From assembly GCA_900473915.1 (NCBI GenBank), contig UCNG01000014.1, positions 1 to 32,742 of the forward strand: a stretch of 32,742 nt of DNA, in the 5' to 3' direction. The notes under the pieces are model-generated. The model was not told where the DNA came from. It was given only the letters and a program-made list of their open reading frames with translations, and made no database searches. This document shows positions 7,765 to 16,074 of this stretch, piece by piece. Source of the DNA: Hyphomicrobiales bacterium (lineage in GTDB: Bacteria; Pseudomonadota; Alphaproteobacteria; Rhizobiales; Rhizobiaceae). The position numbers and the translations under genes were made by a program. Positions within the stretch are counted from its first letter, which is position 1, and every line of letters starts with the position of its first letter.

Positions 7765-9261
7765 TCACGCGGCGGTATCGATGCAGAGATATTTGAGTTC
7801 GGTGAAGGCTTCGATGCCCTGATGGGAGCCTTCGCGGCCAAGCCCGGATTGCTTCCAGCCGCCAAACGGGATCGGTGCGCCGGTAATCTTCGCGCGATTA
7901 ACCGCAACCATCCCGTATTCGAGCGCACGGCCCATGCGGAGTTGTCGTGCGCCATTTGCCGTCACCACATAGGCAACGAGACCGTATTGTGTGGAATTGG
8001 CGCGCTCGATGACTTCGGCCTCGTCGTCAAATGCCGTGACGGCGGCAACCGGCCCGAATGTCTCTTCATGCATGATCGCAGCATCGTCCGGCACATCGAC
8101 CAGCAGAGTCGGCTCGAAGAAAAGTCCAGCTTCTCCGCACCGATTGCCGCCCACAACTATTCCGGCGCCCCGCTGGCTGGCATCCTGAACATGCTCTTCA
8201 ACCTTGGCGACCGCCCGACTATGCATCAGAGGGCCTATATCCGATGTCGGATCCAGCCCGTTACCGACCTTTAGCGCCGCGATGCGGGTAGCAAACGCCT
8301 CGGTGAAATCTTTCAAAATGCCGCGTTGGACAAAGATGCGGTTTGCAGCAAGGCAATCCTGACCGGACGTCGCAAACTTTGCAGCCATCGCCACATCGAC
8401 GGCTCGCTCGACACAAGCATCATCGAAGATAATCAACGGTGCATGGCCGCCAAGCTCCATGACCAGCCGCTTCATCGTGTTCGCGCTTTTGGTAGCAATC
8501 AACTTGCCGATTTCGGTTGAACCGGTGAAGCTCAGCGCCCGAACACGCTCATCGCGGCACAATACGTCAACGATAGGCGCGGCTTTGCCTGTCACGACAT
8601 TGAATATGCCTGCGGGTATTCCCGCACGTTCGGCCAGTTCGGCCAAGGCAAGTGCGGAGAGCGGCGTTTCCGAAGACGGATGCACGACAACCGGGCAACC
8701 GGCGGCAATGGCCGCTGCCGCCTTGCGGGTAATCATAGCATGTGGGAAATTCCATGGGGTTACAAGCGCGACCACCCCCAGCGCTTCGCGCCGCACCAGC
8801 ATTTCGGCATTGGGCAGATGGCTTGCAATGGTTTCACCATTGAGCCGCTTCGCTTCTTCGGCAAACCATTCAATGAAAGATGCGCCATAATCGACTTCGC
8901 CGCGCGATTCCGCCAGTGGCTTGCCCTGCTCCAGCGTCATCAGCAATGCGAGGTCTTCGCGATGTGCCGTGACCAACTCGAACCACCGCCGCAAAACTGC
9001 CGATCGTTCCTGGGGCAGTTTATCTCGCCAGGCCGGAAAGGCCTTTGCAGCGGCATCAATTGCAAGTGTCGTCTCCACTTCGCCGAGACTTGCCATGCGC
9101 GCAAGCCGCTGACCGGTGGCAGGATCGAGAACAGGGAAAGTTTCGGCCTTTTCTCCTGCTACCCAGCGTCCATCGACATAGCCGAGTTCACGAAAGAGAT
9201 GTTTATCGCGGAGCCTGCCAAGCCCGCCATGTTGTATCGGATGATCCAGAACGGCATTCAT
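7765..9261 (-). CDS. ssd: NAD(P)-dependent semialdehyde dehydrogenase, probable aspartate-semialdehyde-oxidising enzyme of ectoine catabolism
   Basis: A 498-residue aldehyde dehydrogenase of the succinate-semialdehyde dehydrogenase type. The nucleophilic Cys is in GQDCLAANR, the general-base Glu is in VMELGGHAP, the cofactor loop is FTGSTEIGK, and TPWNFPHAM is the Asn-bearing oxyanion segment. In the ectoine pathway the equivalent enzyme (Ssd or DoeC) oxidises aspartate semialdehyde, or its hydroxy form, to aspartate or hydroxyaspartate. That substrate is inferred from neighbours, because the family is broad. The ATG at 9261 follows GGGAGAAG. The gene lies between the AsnC-type regulator upstream and the aminotransferase downstream, all read leftward. 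Confidence 0.87.
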   Translation of the reverse strand: MNAVLDHPIQHGGLGRLRDKHLFRELGYVDGRWVAGEKAETFPVLDPATGQRLARMASLGEVETTLAIDAAAKAFPAWRDKLPQERSAVLRRWFELVTAHREDLALLMTLEQGKPLAESRGEVDYGASFIEWFAEEAKRLNGETIASHLPNAEMLVRREALGVVALVTPWNFPHAMITRKAAAAIAAGCPVVVHPSSETPLSALALAELAERAGIPAGIFNVVTGKAAPIVDVLCRDERVRALSFTGSTEIGKLIATKSANTMKRLVMELGGHAPLIIFDDACVERAVDVAMAAKFATSGQDCLAANRIFVQRGILKDFTEAFATRIAALKVGNGLDPTSDIGPLMHSRAVAKVEEHVQDASQRGAGIVVGGNRCGEAGLFFEPTLLVDVPDDAAIMHEETFGPVAAVTAFDDEAEVIERANSTQYGLVAYVVTANGARQLRMGRALEYGMVAVNRAKITGAPIPFGGWKQSGLGREGSHQGIEAFTELKYLCIDTAA

Positions 9262-9377
9262 TGTGCTTCTCCCAATTCAGGAAGAAGTTTGTCACGGGAT
9301 AGCTCCGGATTCGGACCAAATCATCTCCACGGACATGCGGAATGGACTAATTTTAAAAGCCGGACAGTCTGTTTGAG

Positions 9378-9875
9378 CTAATCGGTTGCATCCTTGAACA
9401 GCGACAAGGGCGCACTCGCTTTCTCGTCCTTGACCAGCTTGGTCACGATATAGGTGAAGTAGCGCTCGATGCCGATATTCTGGTCCAAAAGACGGTCAAT
9501 CAGCCGCTGATAACCATCAATGTCGCGCGCCACGATCATCAGAAAGTAGTCCACCCCACCGCCAACGGACCAGCAGGACACGATTTCGGGCAAGGCCAGG
9601 ATGGCTCTCTCGAACCGGTCAAAATCGCTTTGTCGATGATTGCCCAGGGTAATCTGGACTATGACATGAGCAATCGGGGCTATTTTTCGATAGGCGATGC
9701 GCGCGTGATAGCCGGTCACAACACCGGCCTCTTCCAGCTTGCGCAGTCGCAGCCAGCAAGGCGTCGCCGAAAGCCCAACCTTCTCCGCCAATGCGAGCTT
9801 GGTGATCCGCGCATTCTCCTGAACGGCTGCGAGAATACGCAAATCGACGGCGTCCAGCTTCAAGGCGGCTTTCAT
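9378..9875 (-). CDS. asnC: Lrp/AsnC-family regulator of the ectoine genes
   Basis: A 165-residue Lrp/AsnC protein, normal length for the family. The N-terminal helix-turn-helix (DAVDLRILAAVQENARITKL, then AEKVGLSATPCWLRLRKLEE) is followed by the ligand-binding RAM domain (HVIVQITLG..., SVGGGVDYFLMIVARD). Homologues named AsnC or DoeX accompany ectoine degradation genes in other bacteria and act as local regulators; that role here is inferred. The ATG at 9875 matches the usual family start. The frame is open to a TTG at 9938, so a longer N-terminus is possible. The gene is divergent from eutB, and the roughly 190 bases between the two units' likely starts probably hold both promoters. Confidence 0.87.
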   Translation of the reverse strand: MKAALKLDAVDLRILAAVQENARITKLALAEKVGLSATPCWLRLRKLEEAGVVTGYHARIAYRKIAPIAHVIVQITLGNHRQSDFDRFERAILALPEIVSCWSVGGGVDYFLMIVARDIDGYQRLIDRLLDQNIGIERYFTYIVTKLVKDEKASAPLSLFKDATD

Positions 9876-9959
9876 TCTTTTGATCCAGCATCTGCAAACA
9901 CTCCTGTTTTCATTGGCACGCCCCTGCTCTGCTGACAAGGCTCCGCCAGAGAAAAGTCG

Positions 9960-10000
9960 TTACAGATCAAAATTGTAATGATCCAATATAATTATTGACA
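9960..10000. promoter_or_regulatory. candidate control region between asnC and eutB
   Basis: TTACA at 9960-9964 and TGTAA at 9974-9978 form an inverted repeat with a 9-base spacer in AT-rich DNA, the kind of site used by Lrp/AsnC or GntR-type proteins. TTGACA at 9995-10000 matches a sigma-70 -35 box for the rightward genes, but the matching -10 is poor (an ACATAG-like sequence about 19-20 bases on). The assignment rests on position and symmetry only. Confidence 0.4.
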
Positions 10001-10062
10001 TGATAAGAATGGTCTTTCACACATAGAGCCAAGAACAAAAATCAGACATACGGGGAACGAGG

Positions 10063-10173
10063 ATGCGGCCTTACGGCTTCGCACGTGTTGCATTATTGCG
10101 CCTTCTGTCCACTCATCCATCGCAGCGCTCAGCAAAACTTGGCGCGGCGTTCCCCGTCGCCATGACGCTATGA
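10063..10173 (+). CDS. 36-codon leader ORF ahead of eutB
   Basis: An ATG at 10063 follows GGGGA (10052-10056) at 6-base spacing and opens a 36-residue frame (MRPYGFARVALLRLLSTHPS..., ending AMTL). Its TGA at 10171-10173 overlaps an in-frame ATG of eutB at 10170 as ATGA. The peptide is basic and not a recognisable family. The arrangement fits a leader peptide or small protein translationally coupled to eutB. It lies in a different frame from eutB, so it is not simply an N-terminal extension. It may also be a chance frame. Confidence 0.4.
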   Translation: MRPYGFARVALLRLLSTHPSQRSAKLGAAFPVAMTL

Positions 10174-10184
10174 GAGGCAGCGCC

Positions 10185-11180
10185 ATGCCAAGATTGGCCC
10201 GTGAAATGATTGGTCTTGACGATATCGAAGCAGCGCGTGAGAGGCTGCAAGGTCTCGTCGTGAGAACGCCGCTGACGCGCTCAGAGCATCTAAGCGAACT
10301 CACCGGCACTTCGGTTTATCTCAAACTGGAAAATTGGCAGACCACCGGCAGCTTCAAACTGCGCGGCGCGACCAACGCCGTCCTTAGCCTGTCGCCCGAT
10401 GATCGCAAACGTGGACTTGTGACGGCGTCCACCGGCAATCACGGACGGGCTCTTGCCCATGCTGCTTCCAGTCAGGGATTGATCGCCACCATTTGCCTCT
10501 CATCGCTAGTGCCGCGCAACAAGGTCGATGCAATCCGCGATCTTGGTGCGGATGTGCGCATCGTCGGAAAATCCCAGGACGATGCGATGGACGAGGTGGT
10601 GCGTCTGGCCCACGAAAACGGAATGAATGTCGTCCCCCCATTTGACGATCAGCGCATTATTGCCGGACAGGGCACAATCGGCCTCGAAATCATTGACGAC
10701 CAGCCTGACACCGAGATTGTTCTCATTCCTCTTTCGGGCGGGGGGCTCGCTGCGGGCATCGCCGCGGCTGTGAAAGCCCGGCTTCCTCATTGCCGTATCA
10801 TCGGCGTTTCCATGTCTCGCGGTGCAGCCATGGATGCCAGCCTCAAAGCCGGTAAGCCGGTCAATGTCGAGGAACTGGAGACACTTGCAGATTCTTTAGG
10901 CGGCGGCATTGGGCTCGACAATCATTGGACTTTTGAGATGTGCCGCTCGCTGCTGGACCAAGTGATCCTGCTCGATGAGGAGGAGATTGCAGCGGGGATC
11001 AGGCATGCCGCAACACAGGAAGGTGAAATTATCGAAGGCGCGGGAGCGGTTGGCATCGGCGCCTTGTTGAGCGGCAGGATCAAGCCAACGGGGCCGACAG
11101 TCGTCATTGTTTCAGGTGGCAACATCGACCCTGAACAGCATCGCGCAATCGTGGAAGAGCGCTATCGGAGGGCTGGATGA
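10185..11180 (+). CDS. eutB: EutB, PLP-dependent hydroxyaspartate/threonine dehydratase-like enzyme
   Basis: A fold-type II PLP enzyme of about 331 residues, related to threonine dehydratase, serine racemase and beta-hydroxyaspartate dehydratase. The Lys forming the PLP aldimine is in GSFKLRGATNAV, the substrate loop is TASTGNHGRAL, and the phosphate-binding glycine run is PLSGGGLAAG. In hydroxyectoine catabolism EutB is thought to remove water from 3-hydroxyaspartate to give iminosuccinate; this role is taken from the family and context. I prefer the ATG at 10185 (AGAGG about 7 bases upstream), but 10170, which overlaps the leader ORF stop, and 10206 are alternatives. Its stop overlaps the start of eutC. 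Confidence 0.88.
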   Translation: MPRLAREMIGLDDIEAARERLQGLVVRTPLTRSEHLSELTGTSVYLKLENWQTTGSFKLRGATNAVLSLSPDDRKRGLVTASTGNHGRALAHAASSQGLIATICLSSLVPRNKVDAIRDLGADVRIVGKSQDDAMDEVVRLAHENGMNVVPPFDDQRIIAGQGTIGLEIIDDQPDTEIVLIPLSGGGLAAGIAAAVKARLPHCRIIGVSMSRGAAMDASLKAGKPVNVEELETLADSLGGGIGLDNHWTFEMCRSLLDQVILLDEEEIAAGIRHAATQEGEIIEGAGAVGIGALLSGRIKPTGPTVVIVSGGNIDPEQHRAIVEERYRRAG

Positions 11181-12196
11181 TGGCTGAAATGAGAATTCTC
11201 ACCGAAGCCGATCTGCGGCGGATCATTGCCCTCGACATGGCAAGCGTGGCGTGCGTGGAAAATGCTTTTCAGGCGCTCGCCAGTGGCGGTGTCAGCATGC
11301 CGCCCATACTGCGACTGGACATCCCCGCCCAGCGGGGCGAAGTGGACGTGAAAACGGCTTACATTCCCGGGCTTGACAGTTTCGCCATCAAGGTGAGCCC
11401 CGGTTTCTTCAACAATCCGTCCATTGGTTTGCCTTCTACCAACGGGCTGATGATCCAGTTTTCAGCGAAGACCGGGTTGGTCGAGGCGCTCTTGCTGGAT
11501 AATGGCTATCTGACCGATGTGCGCACTGCGGCTGCCGGTGCTGTCGCGGCAAAACACCTGGCGCGGGAAGACGCTCGTGTGGCTGCCATTTTCGGTGCAG
11601 GCATGCAGGCAGGGATGCAGCTTCAAGCGCTGACGCTCGTGCGTCCAATCTCCGAGGCGCGGATCTGGGCACGCAACTTCGACAGCGCACAAAAAGCCGC
11701 GCAGAGCTTTACCGAAAAGCTCGGAATACCCGTAACAGCAATCGCGGATGCGCAACAAGCCTGCGAAGGCGCGGATATTATCGTCACGACAACACCATCG
11801 GAAACGCCGCTCATCAATGCTGAATGGCTTGTACCCGGCCAGCACCTCACCGCGATGGGTTCCGATGCTGAACACAAGAACGAGGTTGATCCTGCCCTTT
11901 TTCGGCGACCGATCGTTTACATTGCAGACAGCCTCTCCCAAACGCGCAGGCTCGGGGAGTTGCATCATGCGATTGCGGCGGGGATTGTCGCTGCGGATGC
12001 TATTTTTCCAGAACTCGGCCAGATCGCTCTCGCTGCTTCTCCCTTCCAGCGGAAGGCAGAAGACATAACCTTCTGCGACCTCACGGGAACAGGCGTTCAG
12101 GACACGGCCATCGCTCGCCTTGCGACAGAGCGCGCCAGTGCGTGCGATGCAGGCACGAAAATCGATTCAACCAAAACTGCAGGAGCCAGCCGATGA
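11177..12196 (+). CDS. eutC: EutC, ornithine cyclodeaminase/mu-crystallin family imine reductase
   Basis: A 339-residue protein of the ornithine cyclodeaminase/mu-crystallin family. The N-terminal substrate domain contains DVKTAYIPG and FAIKVSPGF. The Rossmann fold has the NAD(P) motif FGAGMQAGMQLQAL at about residues 140-150. VTTTPSETPLI and LTAMGSDAEHKNEVDP are typical later motifs. In the hydroxyectoine route the protein is expected to reduce iminosuccinate, the EutB product, to L-aspartate, as the related BhcD does in the beta-hydroxyaspartate cycle. The ATG at 11177 overlaps the eutB stop and the TGA overlaps the eutD start, so the genes are tightly coupled. A true cyclodeaminase activity is less likely given the neighbours. 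Confidence 0.87.
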   Translation: MMAEMRILTEADLRRIIALDMASVACVENAFQALASGGVSMPPILRLDIPAQRGEVDVKTAYIPGLDSFAIKVSPGFFNNPSIGLPSTNGLMIQFSAKTGLVEALLLDNGYLTDVRTAAAGAVAAKHLAREDARVAAIFGAGMQAGMQLQALTLVRPISEARIWARNFDSAQKAAQSFTEKLGIPVTAIADAQQACEGADIIVTTTPSETPLINAEWLVPGQHLTAMGSDAEHKNEVDPALFRRPIVYIADSLSQTRRLGELHHAIAAGIVAADAIFPELGQIALAASPFQRKAEDITFCDLTGTGVQDTAIARLATERASACDAGTKIDSTKTAGASR

Positions 12197-13371
12197 GTGT
12201 GGAACTCAACTTCACCCGCGCGGAGTATGATCAGCGGATAGCAAAAACCCGTCGCGCCATGGAGAAGGCTGGCTTCGACGTCCTCATCGTCACCGACCCA
12301 TCCAACATGCACTGGCTGACCGGCTATGACGGTTGGTCCTTCTATGTTCATCAATGCGTTGTGCTTTCGATGGAAGGGGAACCGATCTGGTATGGCCGCA
12401 GTCAGGATGGCAATGGTGCGAAACGCACTGCATGGCTCAGCCACGACAACATCGTCGGCTATCCCGACCACTACGTTCAGTCGCTCGAACGGCACCCTAT
12501 GGATCTTCTGGCGTCGATACTGGATGAAAAAGGCTGGGGCACCAAGACCATTGCCGTCGAGCTGGACAATTACTGGTACACGGCTGCCGCTCATCACGCC
12601 TTGCAGAAACATCTGCCGAATGCCCGCTTCAAGGATGCGCAAGGACTGGTCAACTGGCAGCGCGCCGTCAAAAGCCCGACGGAAATCGACTATATGCGAA
12701 AAGCTGGTCGTATCGTTGAGGTTATGCATCAACGCATCGTCGACAAAATCGAGCCGGGCATGCGCAAATGCGATCTGGTTGCGGAAATCTATGATGCTGG
12801 CACGCGCGGCGTTGACGGTTTTGGTGGCGATTATCCCGCCATCGTTCCGTTACTGCCTTCCGGCCCCGACGCCTCCGCACCACATCTGACCTGGAACGAT
12901 CTGCCGATGAAGAGCGGCGAAGGCACATTCTTCGAGATCGCCGGCTGCTACAAGCGCTATCATTGCCCTCTGTCGCGCACCGTATTCCTCGGCAAACCGA
13001 CACAGGCTTTTCTCGATGCGGAAAAAGCCACGCTCGAAGGGATGGAGGCGGGACTCGCTGCGGCTCGCCCCGGCAACACATGCGAAGATATCGCCAATGG
13101 CTTCTTCGCCGTGCTGAAGAAATACGGAATTATCAAGGACAACCGCACCGGCTACTCCATCGGTTTGTCCTACCCGCCGGATTGGGGCGAACGCACGATG
13201 AGCCTGCGCCCCGGCGACCGCACCGAGTTGCAACCCGGCATGACCTTTCATTTCATGACAGGTCTCTGGCTCGAAACCATGGGGCTGGAAATCACCGAAA
13301 GCATCGTGATCACCGAAACAGGCGTTGAATGCCTGTCGAATGTGCCGCGCAAGCTCGTGGTCAAGAATTAG
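12193..13371 (+). CDS. eutD: EutD, ectoine hydrolase (M24 peptidase fold)
   Basis: A 392-residue protein of the M24/creatinase fold, with an N-terminal creatinase-like domain (WLTGYDGWSFYVHQ near residues 38-51) and a C-terminal pita-bread domain (GGDYPAIVPLLPSG, TFFEIAGCYKRYHCPLSRT, MGLEITESIVI). EutD (DoeA) opens the ring of ectoine or hydroxyectoine to give N-acetyl-diaminobutyrate in the cytoplasm. The usual metal ligands of M24 peptidases seem replaced here, which agrees with the family's reported metal-independent chemistry. The start at 12193 overlaps the eutC stop (ATGA); an in-frame ATG 51 bases upstream lies inside eutC. eutE starts 9 bases after its stop. The combination with EutE and Ehu makes the function secure. 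Confidence 0.92.
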   Translation: MSVELNFTRAEYDQRIAKTRRAMEKAGFDVLIVTDPSNMHWLTGYDGWSFYVHQCVVLSMEGEPIWYGRSQDGNGAKRTAWLSHDNIVGYPDHYVQSLERHPMDLLASILDEKGWGTKTIAVELDNYWYTAAAHHALQKHLPNARFKDAQGLVNWQRAVKSPTEIDYMRKAGRIVEVMHQRIVDKIEPGMRKCDLVAEIYDAGTRGVDGFGGDYPAIVPLLPSGPDASAPHLTWNDLPMKSGEGTFFEIAGCYKRYHCPLSRTVFLGKPTQAFLDAEKATLEGMEAGLAAARPGNTCEDIANGFFAVLKKYGIIKDNRTGYSIGLSYPPDWGERTMSLRPGDRTELQPGMTFHFMTGLWLETMGLEITESIVITETGVECLSNVPRKLVVKN

Positions 13372-13380
13372 GACGCTGCG

Positions 13381-14409
13381 ATGATGCACACCTCGCCCCC
13401 CTCTCGTCCCTCCCCGATCACGCCTACCGTCGATCTCAACCGCGACGGCGTTCAGCACGGACATCTGCGACTGCCGTGGTCCAGAGACGATTCCGCATGG
13501 GGATCGCTGATGTTGCCGATTTGTGTGATCCGCAACGGCGATGGTCCCACCGCCCTGTTGACCGGCGCCAATCATGGCGATGAGTATGAAGGGCCGGTCG
13601 CTCTCTATGATCTCGCAGCCAATCTGAAACCGGAAGAGATCAGGGGGCGGGTCATCATCGTACCTGCAATGAACTACCCTGCCTTTCTTGCGGGAACGCG
13701 AACATCCCCCATCGACAAGGGCAATCTCAACCGCAGTTTCCCCGGGCGTCCCGATGGCACCGTTACCGAAAAGATTGCCGACTATTTCACCCGCTACCTT
13801 CTGCCAGCGGCCGATATCGTCATGGATTTTCACTCCGGCGGACGGACACTCGATTTCCTGCCCTATGCAGCCGCACACGCCTTGCCCGATACGGCGCAGG
13901 AACTCCGCTGCTTTGCGGCAGTCAAAGCCTTTTCGGCTCCTTTCTCGATGCGGATGATCGAGATTGATGCTGTCGGCATGTACGACACGATAGCGGAAGA
14001 AGCGGGCAAGGTGTTTGTCACGACGGAGCTTTCCGGCGGCGGCACGATTTCTGCCCGGACGGCTTCCATAGCCAAGCGCGGCATTCGCAACCTTTTGCGC
14101 CACGCAGGCATTCTCCAAGGAGAGGTGGAGCTGTCACCGACAACGTGGCTCGATATGCCGTCGCAGGAATGCTTCGGTTTTGCCGATACCGAAGGTTTGC
14201 TTGAACCTTTGGTCGATCTCGGAGCGGAAATACGCAAAGGCGACGTCATTGCGCGCGTCCATACTGTAACCCGCACAGGCGTCGCTCCACGGGAATATCG
14301 CGCCGCGCTCGATGGAATTCTCGCAGCGCGGCACTTTCCTGGTCTCATCAAAATGGGGGATTGCCTGTCGGTCATCGCCACGATCAGCGAGGAGCCGTCT
14401 CCGGGATAA
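13381..14409 (+). CDS. eutE: EutE, N-acetyl-L-2,4-diaminobutyrate deacetylase
   Basis: A 342-residue zinc-dependent deacylase of the succinylglutamate desuccinylase/aspartoacylase family. The zinc ligands are visible in GANHGDEYEGP (His and Glu) and MDFHSGGRTLDF (His). The RNLLRHAGIL segment and the C-terminal beta domain (EGLLEPLVDLGAEIRKGDVIARVHTV) are as in EutE/DoeB. It removes the acetyl group from the EutD product, giving diaminobutyrate or hydroxy-diaminobutyrate. It starts 9 bases after eutD with two tandem ATGs (13381 and 13384) and is followed by 70 bases with a possible hairpin before ehuB. Confidence 0.92.
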   Translation: MMHTSPPSRPSPITPTVDLNRDGVQHGHLRLPWSRDDSAWGSLMLPICVIRNGDGPTALLTGANHGDEYEGPVALYDLAANLKPEEIRGRVIIVPAMNYPAFLAGTRTSPIDKGNLNRSFPGRPDGTVTEKIADYFTRYLLPAADIVMDFHSGGRTLDFLPYAAAHALPDTAQELRCFAAVKAFSAPFSMRMIEIDAVGMYDTIAEEAGKVFVTTELSGGGTISARTASIAKRGIRNLLRHAGILQGEVELSPTTWLDMPSQECFGFADTEGLLEPLVDLGAEIRKGDVIARVHTVTRTGVAPREYRAALDGILAARHFPGLIKMGDCLSVIATISEEPSPG

Positions 14410-14419
14410 ACCGATCAAT

Positions 14420-14459
14420 AACGCCAACTGACAAGCCGGACAACAAAACAACCGGCGTT
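14420..14459 (+). other. inverted repeats upstream of ehuB
   Basis: AACGCC at 14420-14425 can pair with GGCGTT at 14454-14459. Alternatively GCCGG at 14435-14439 can pair with CCGGC at 14452-14456. The two pairings compete because they share bases. They lie just before the ehuB ribosome binding site (AGGAG at 14467-14471). They might affect mRNA processing or translation of the binding protein, but this is inference from symmetry. Confidence 0.35.
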
Positions 14460-14479
14460 CATAAAGAGGAGTGAACACG

Positions 14480-15343
14480 ATGCGCATGAAACGTCATACA
14501 ATTTCCGCTCTGTTTTCGGCAGCTGCGATCTTGTCCCTCACGCTTCCGTCACAAGCTGTCACCATTGACGATCTCAAGGGTGCGGGCTTTGTTCGTGGAG
14601 CGACAGCCAATGAAGTGCCTTACGGTTATATGGACGAGAGCGGCGCCGCCAAGGGTATAGGCCCGGACGTCGCCGCCGCAATCTTCAAGAAACTTGGAAT
14701 TGAGGAAATCGACTGGACGGTTACCCCGTTCGGTTCGCTCATTCCCGGCCTGAAGGCCAAGCGGTTCGAGTTCGTCGCCGCCGAGCAGAATGTCCTGCCG
14801 GACCGCTGCAAACAGGTCCAGTTCACCGTCGCAAATTCGAGTTACGGTGAAGGTCTTCTGGTGCCCAAGGGCAACCCGAAAAACATTCATTCCTATGAGG
14901 ACATCAAGAAAGATCCATCGCTGAAAGTCGCGATCGTCTCCGGTGCGGACCAGATCGACTTCCTGCATGGAATGGGCATCGATGAATCCCAGATCGTCAT
15001 GATCCAGGGCAATGCCGATGCGCCATCGACAGTCCAGACCGGGCGCGCCGATGCCTATGCGGCAACGGAACTGACGGTCGCCAAGCTGGTCGAAAATTCA
15101 CCGGAACTGGAACAGGCGCATCCGTTCACCGATCCGGTTGTCGACGGCAAGTCTGCCAGAAGTTTCGGCGCGTTCAGCTTCCGTCCAGAAGACAAGGAGT
15201 TCTACGAAGCTTTCAACAAGGCGCTCATCGAGTTCAAGAAGACTGACGACTACAAGAAAATCCTGATGACTTATGGGCTTAGTGAGGAAAGCGTAGAAGC
15301 GGCACGAACGGTGGATACAGCCAGCCTATGCAACGCAAAGTAA
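14480..15343 (+). CDS. ehuB: EhuB, ectoine/hydroxyectoine ABC transporter substrate-binding protein
   Basis: A 287-residue periplasmic binding protein of the family 3 (amino-acid type) class. A signal peptide covers about residues 1-25 (cleavage near LPSQA). The mature protein begins at VTIDDLKGAGFVRGA and carries ANEVPYGYMDESGAAKGIGPDVAAAI, the typical first-lobe ligand segment. It binds ectoine or hydroxyectoine and delivers it to EhuCD. The ATG at 14480 is 8 bases after AGGAG; a GTG at 14471 in the same frame overlaps that site and is less likely. A strong hairpin follows the gene, as is common after binding-protein genes. Confidence 0.9.
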   Translation: MRMKRHTISALFSAAAILSLTLPSQAVTIDDLKGAGFVRGATANEVPYGYMDESGAAKGIGPDVAAAIFKKLGIEEIDWTVTPFGSLIPGLKAKRFEFVAAEQNVLPDRCKQVQFTVANSSYGEGLLVPKGNPKNIHSYEDIKKDPSLKVAIVSGADQIDFLHGMGIDESQIVMIQGNADAPSTVQTGRADAYAATELTVAKLVENSPELEQAHPFTDPVVDGKSARSFGAFSFRPEDKEFYEAFNKALIEFKKTDDYKKILMTYGLSEESVEAARTVDTASLCNAK

Positions 15344-15353
15344 GTTGATTTGC

Positions 15354-15385
15354 TGCCCGTCGAACCGTTCACGGCTCGGCGGGCA
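15354..15385 (+). other. strong hairpin between ehuB and ehuC
   Basis: TGCCCG at 15354-15359 pairs with CGGGCA at 15380-15385, with further pairs inside (CGA..TCG, CCGT..ACGG). It lies 10 bases after the ehuB stop and inside the operon. Hairpins here often act as a partial terminator or protect the 3' end of the binding-protein mRNA, giving more EhuB than permease. That role is inferred. Confidence 0.5.
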
Positions 15386-15414
15386 TTGTCTCATCTCAAT
15401 CGGGAGACGATCAT

Positions 15415-16074
15415 ATGCATTGGACGGAATATCTTCCCGCCCTTTTCAAGGGAGCGCAAATCACAGCCATTCTTGCCCTCAGTTCGATGGCTATCGGCAC
15501 AGTACTGGCATTTTCCGCCGGAATTGCCCGGTTCGCGGGTGGGCCGATCCTGTCCGCGATTGCGGTGATCTATATCGAGATATTCCGCGGCACGTCGCTG
15601 CTCGTGCAGCTTTTCTGGCTCTACTACGCCTTGCCACTGATCGGCATTTCCTTTGATCCGATTACAACCGGCATCATGGGCCTTGGACTCAATATCGGTG
15701 CTTACGGCGCAGAAGTGGTTCGCGGTGCGTTACAGGCGGTGCCGGAAGCGCAACATGAAGCCGCCCGAGCGCTCAATTTCAGCAGGGGCCATACCTTGTT
15801 TCATGTCATCCTTCCGCAAGCGGTGGTCGAAATGATGCCGGCCTTCGGCAATCTTGCCATCCACAATCTAAAGGACACCGCCCTTGCTTCGCTCATTGCG
15901 ATCAGTGACCTGACCTTCCAAGCGCAACGCCTGCGAAACCTGACATTGGACAGCGTGACAATCTACTCACTGACCCTGCTCGGCTATTTCGCAATGGCGC
16001 TCTTACTGGCAGCGGCCATTCGCTCGCTGGAGCGGCGTCTGAGACGCCAGACCATGGCTGGAGGTTTCGCATGA
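15415..16074 (+). CDS. ehuC: EhuC, ectoine ABC transporter permease
   Basis: A 219-residue inner-membrane permease of the His/Glu/Gln (amino-acid) type. Several hydrophobic segments (e.g. ITAILALSSMAIGTVLAF near the N-terminus) surround the ATPase-contacting loop EAARALNFSRGHTLFHVILPQA. FRGTSLLVQLFWLYYALP is typical of this family. The ATG at 15415 follows GGGAG. Its stop overlaps the ehuD start by 4 bp, which argues for equal production of the two permeases. Confidence 0.9.
   Translation: MHWTEYLPALFKGAQITAILALSSMAIGTVLAFSAGIARFAGGPILSAIAVIYIEIFRGTSLLVQLFWLYYALPLIGISFDPITTGIMGLGLNIGAYGAEVVRGALQAVPEAQHEAARALNFSRGHTLFHVILPQAVVEMMPAFGNLAIHNLKDTALASLIAISDLTFQAQRLRNLTLDSVTIYSLTLLGYFAMALLLAAAIRSLERRLRRQTMAGGFA

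Noticed and set aside
6905-7822. 305-codon plus-strand open frame opposite the aminotransferase
   Set aside because: Antisense to a gene with clear catalytic motifs; no family features of its own.
12850-14118. 422-codon minus-strand open frame opposite eutD and eutE
   Set aside because: It lies entirely antisense to two well-supported genes, has no recognisable domain, and is explained by codon bias of the opposite strand.
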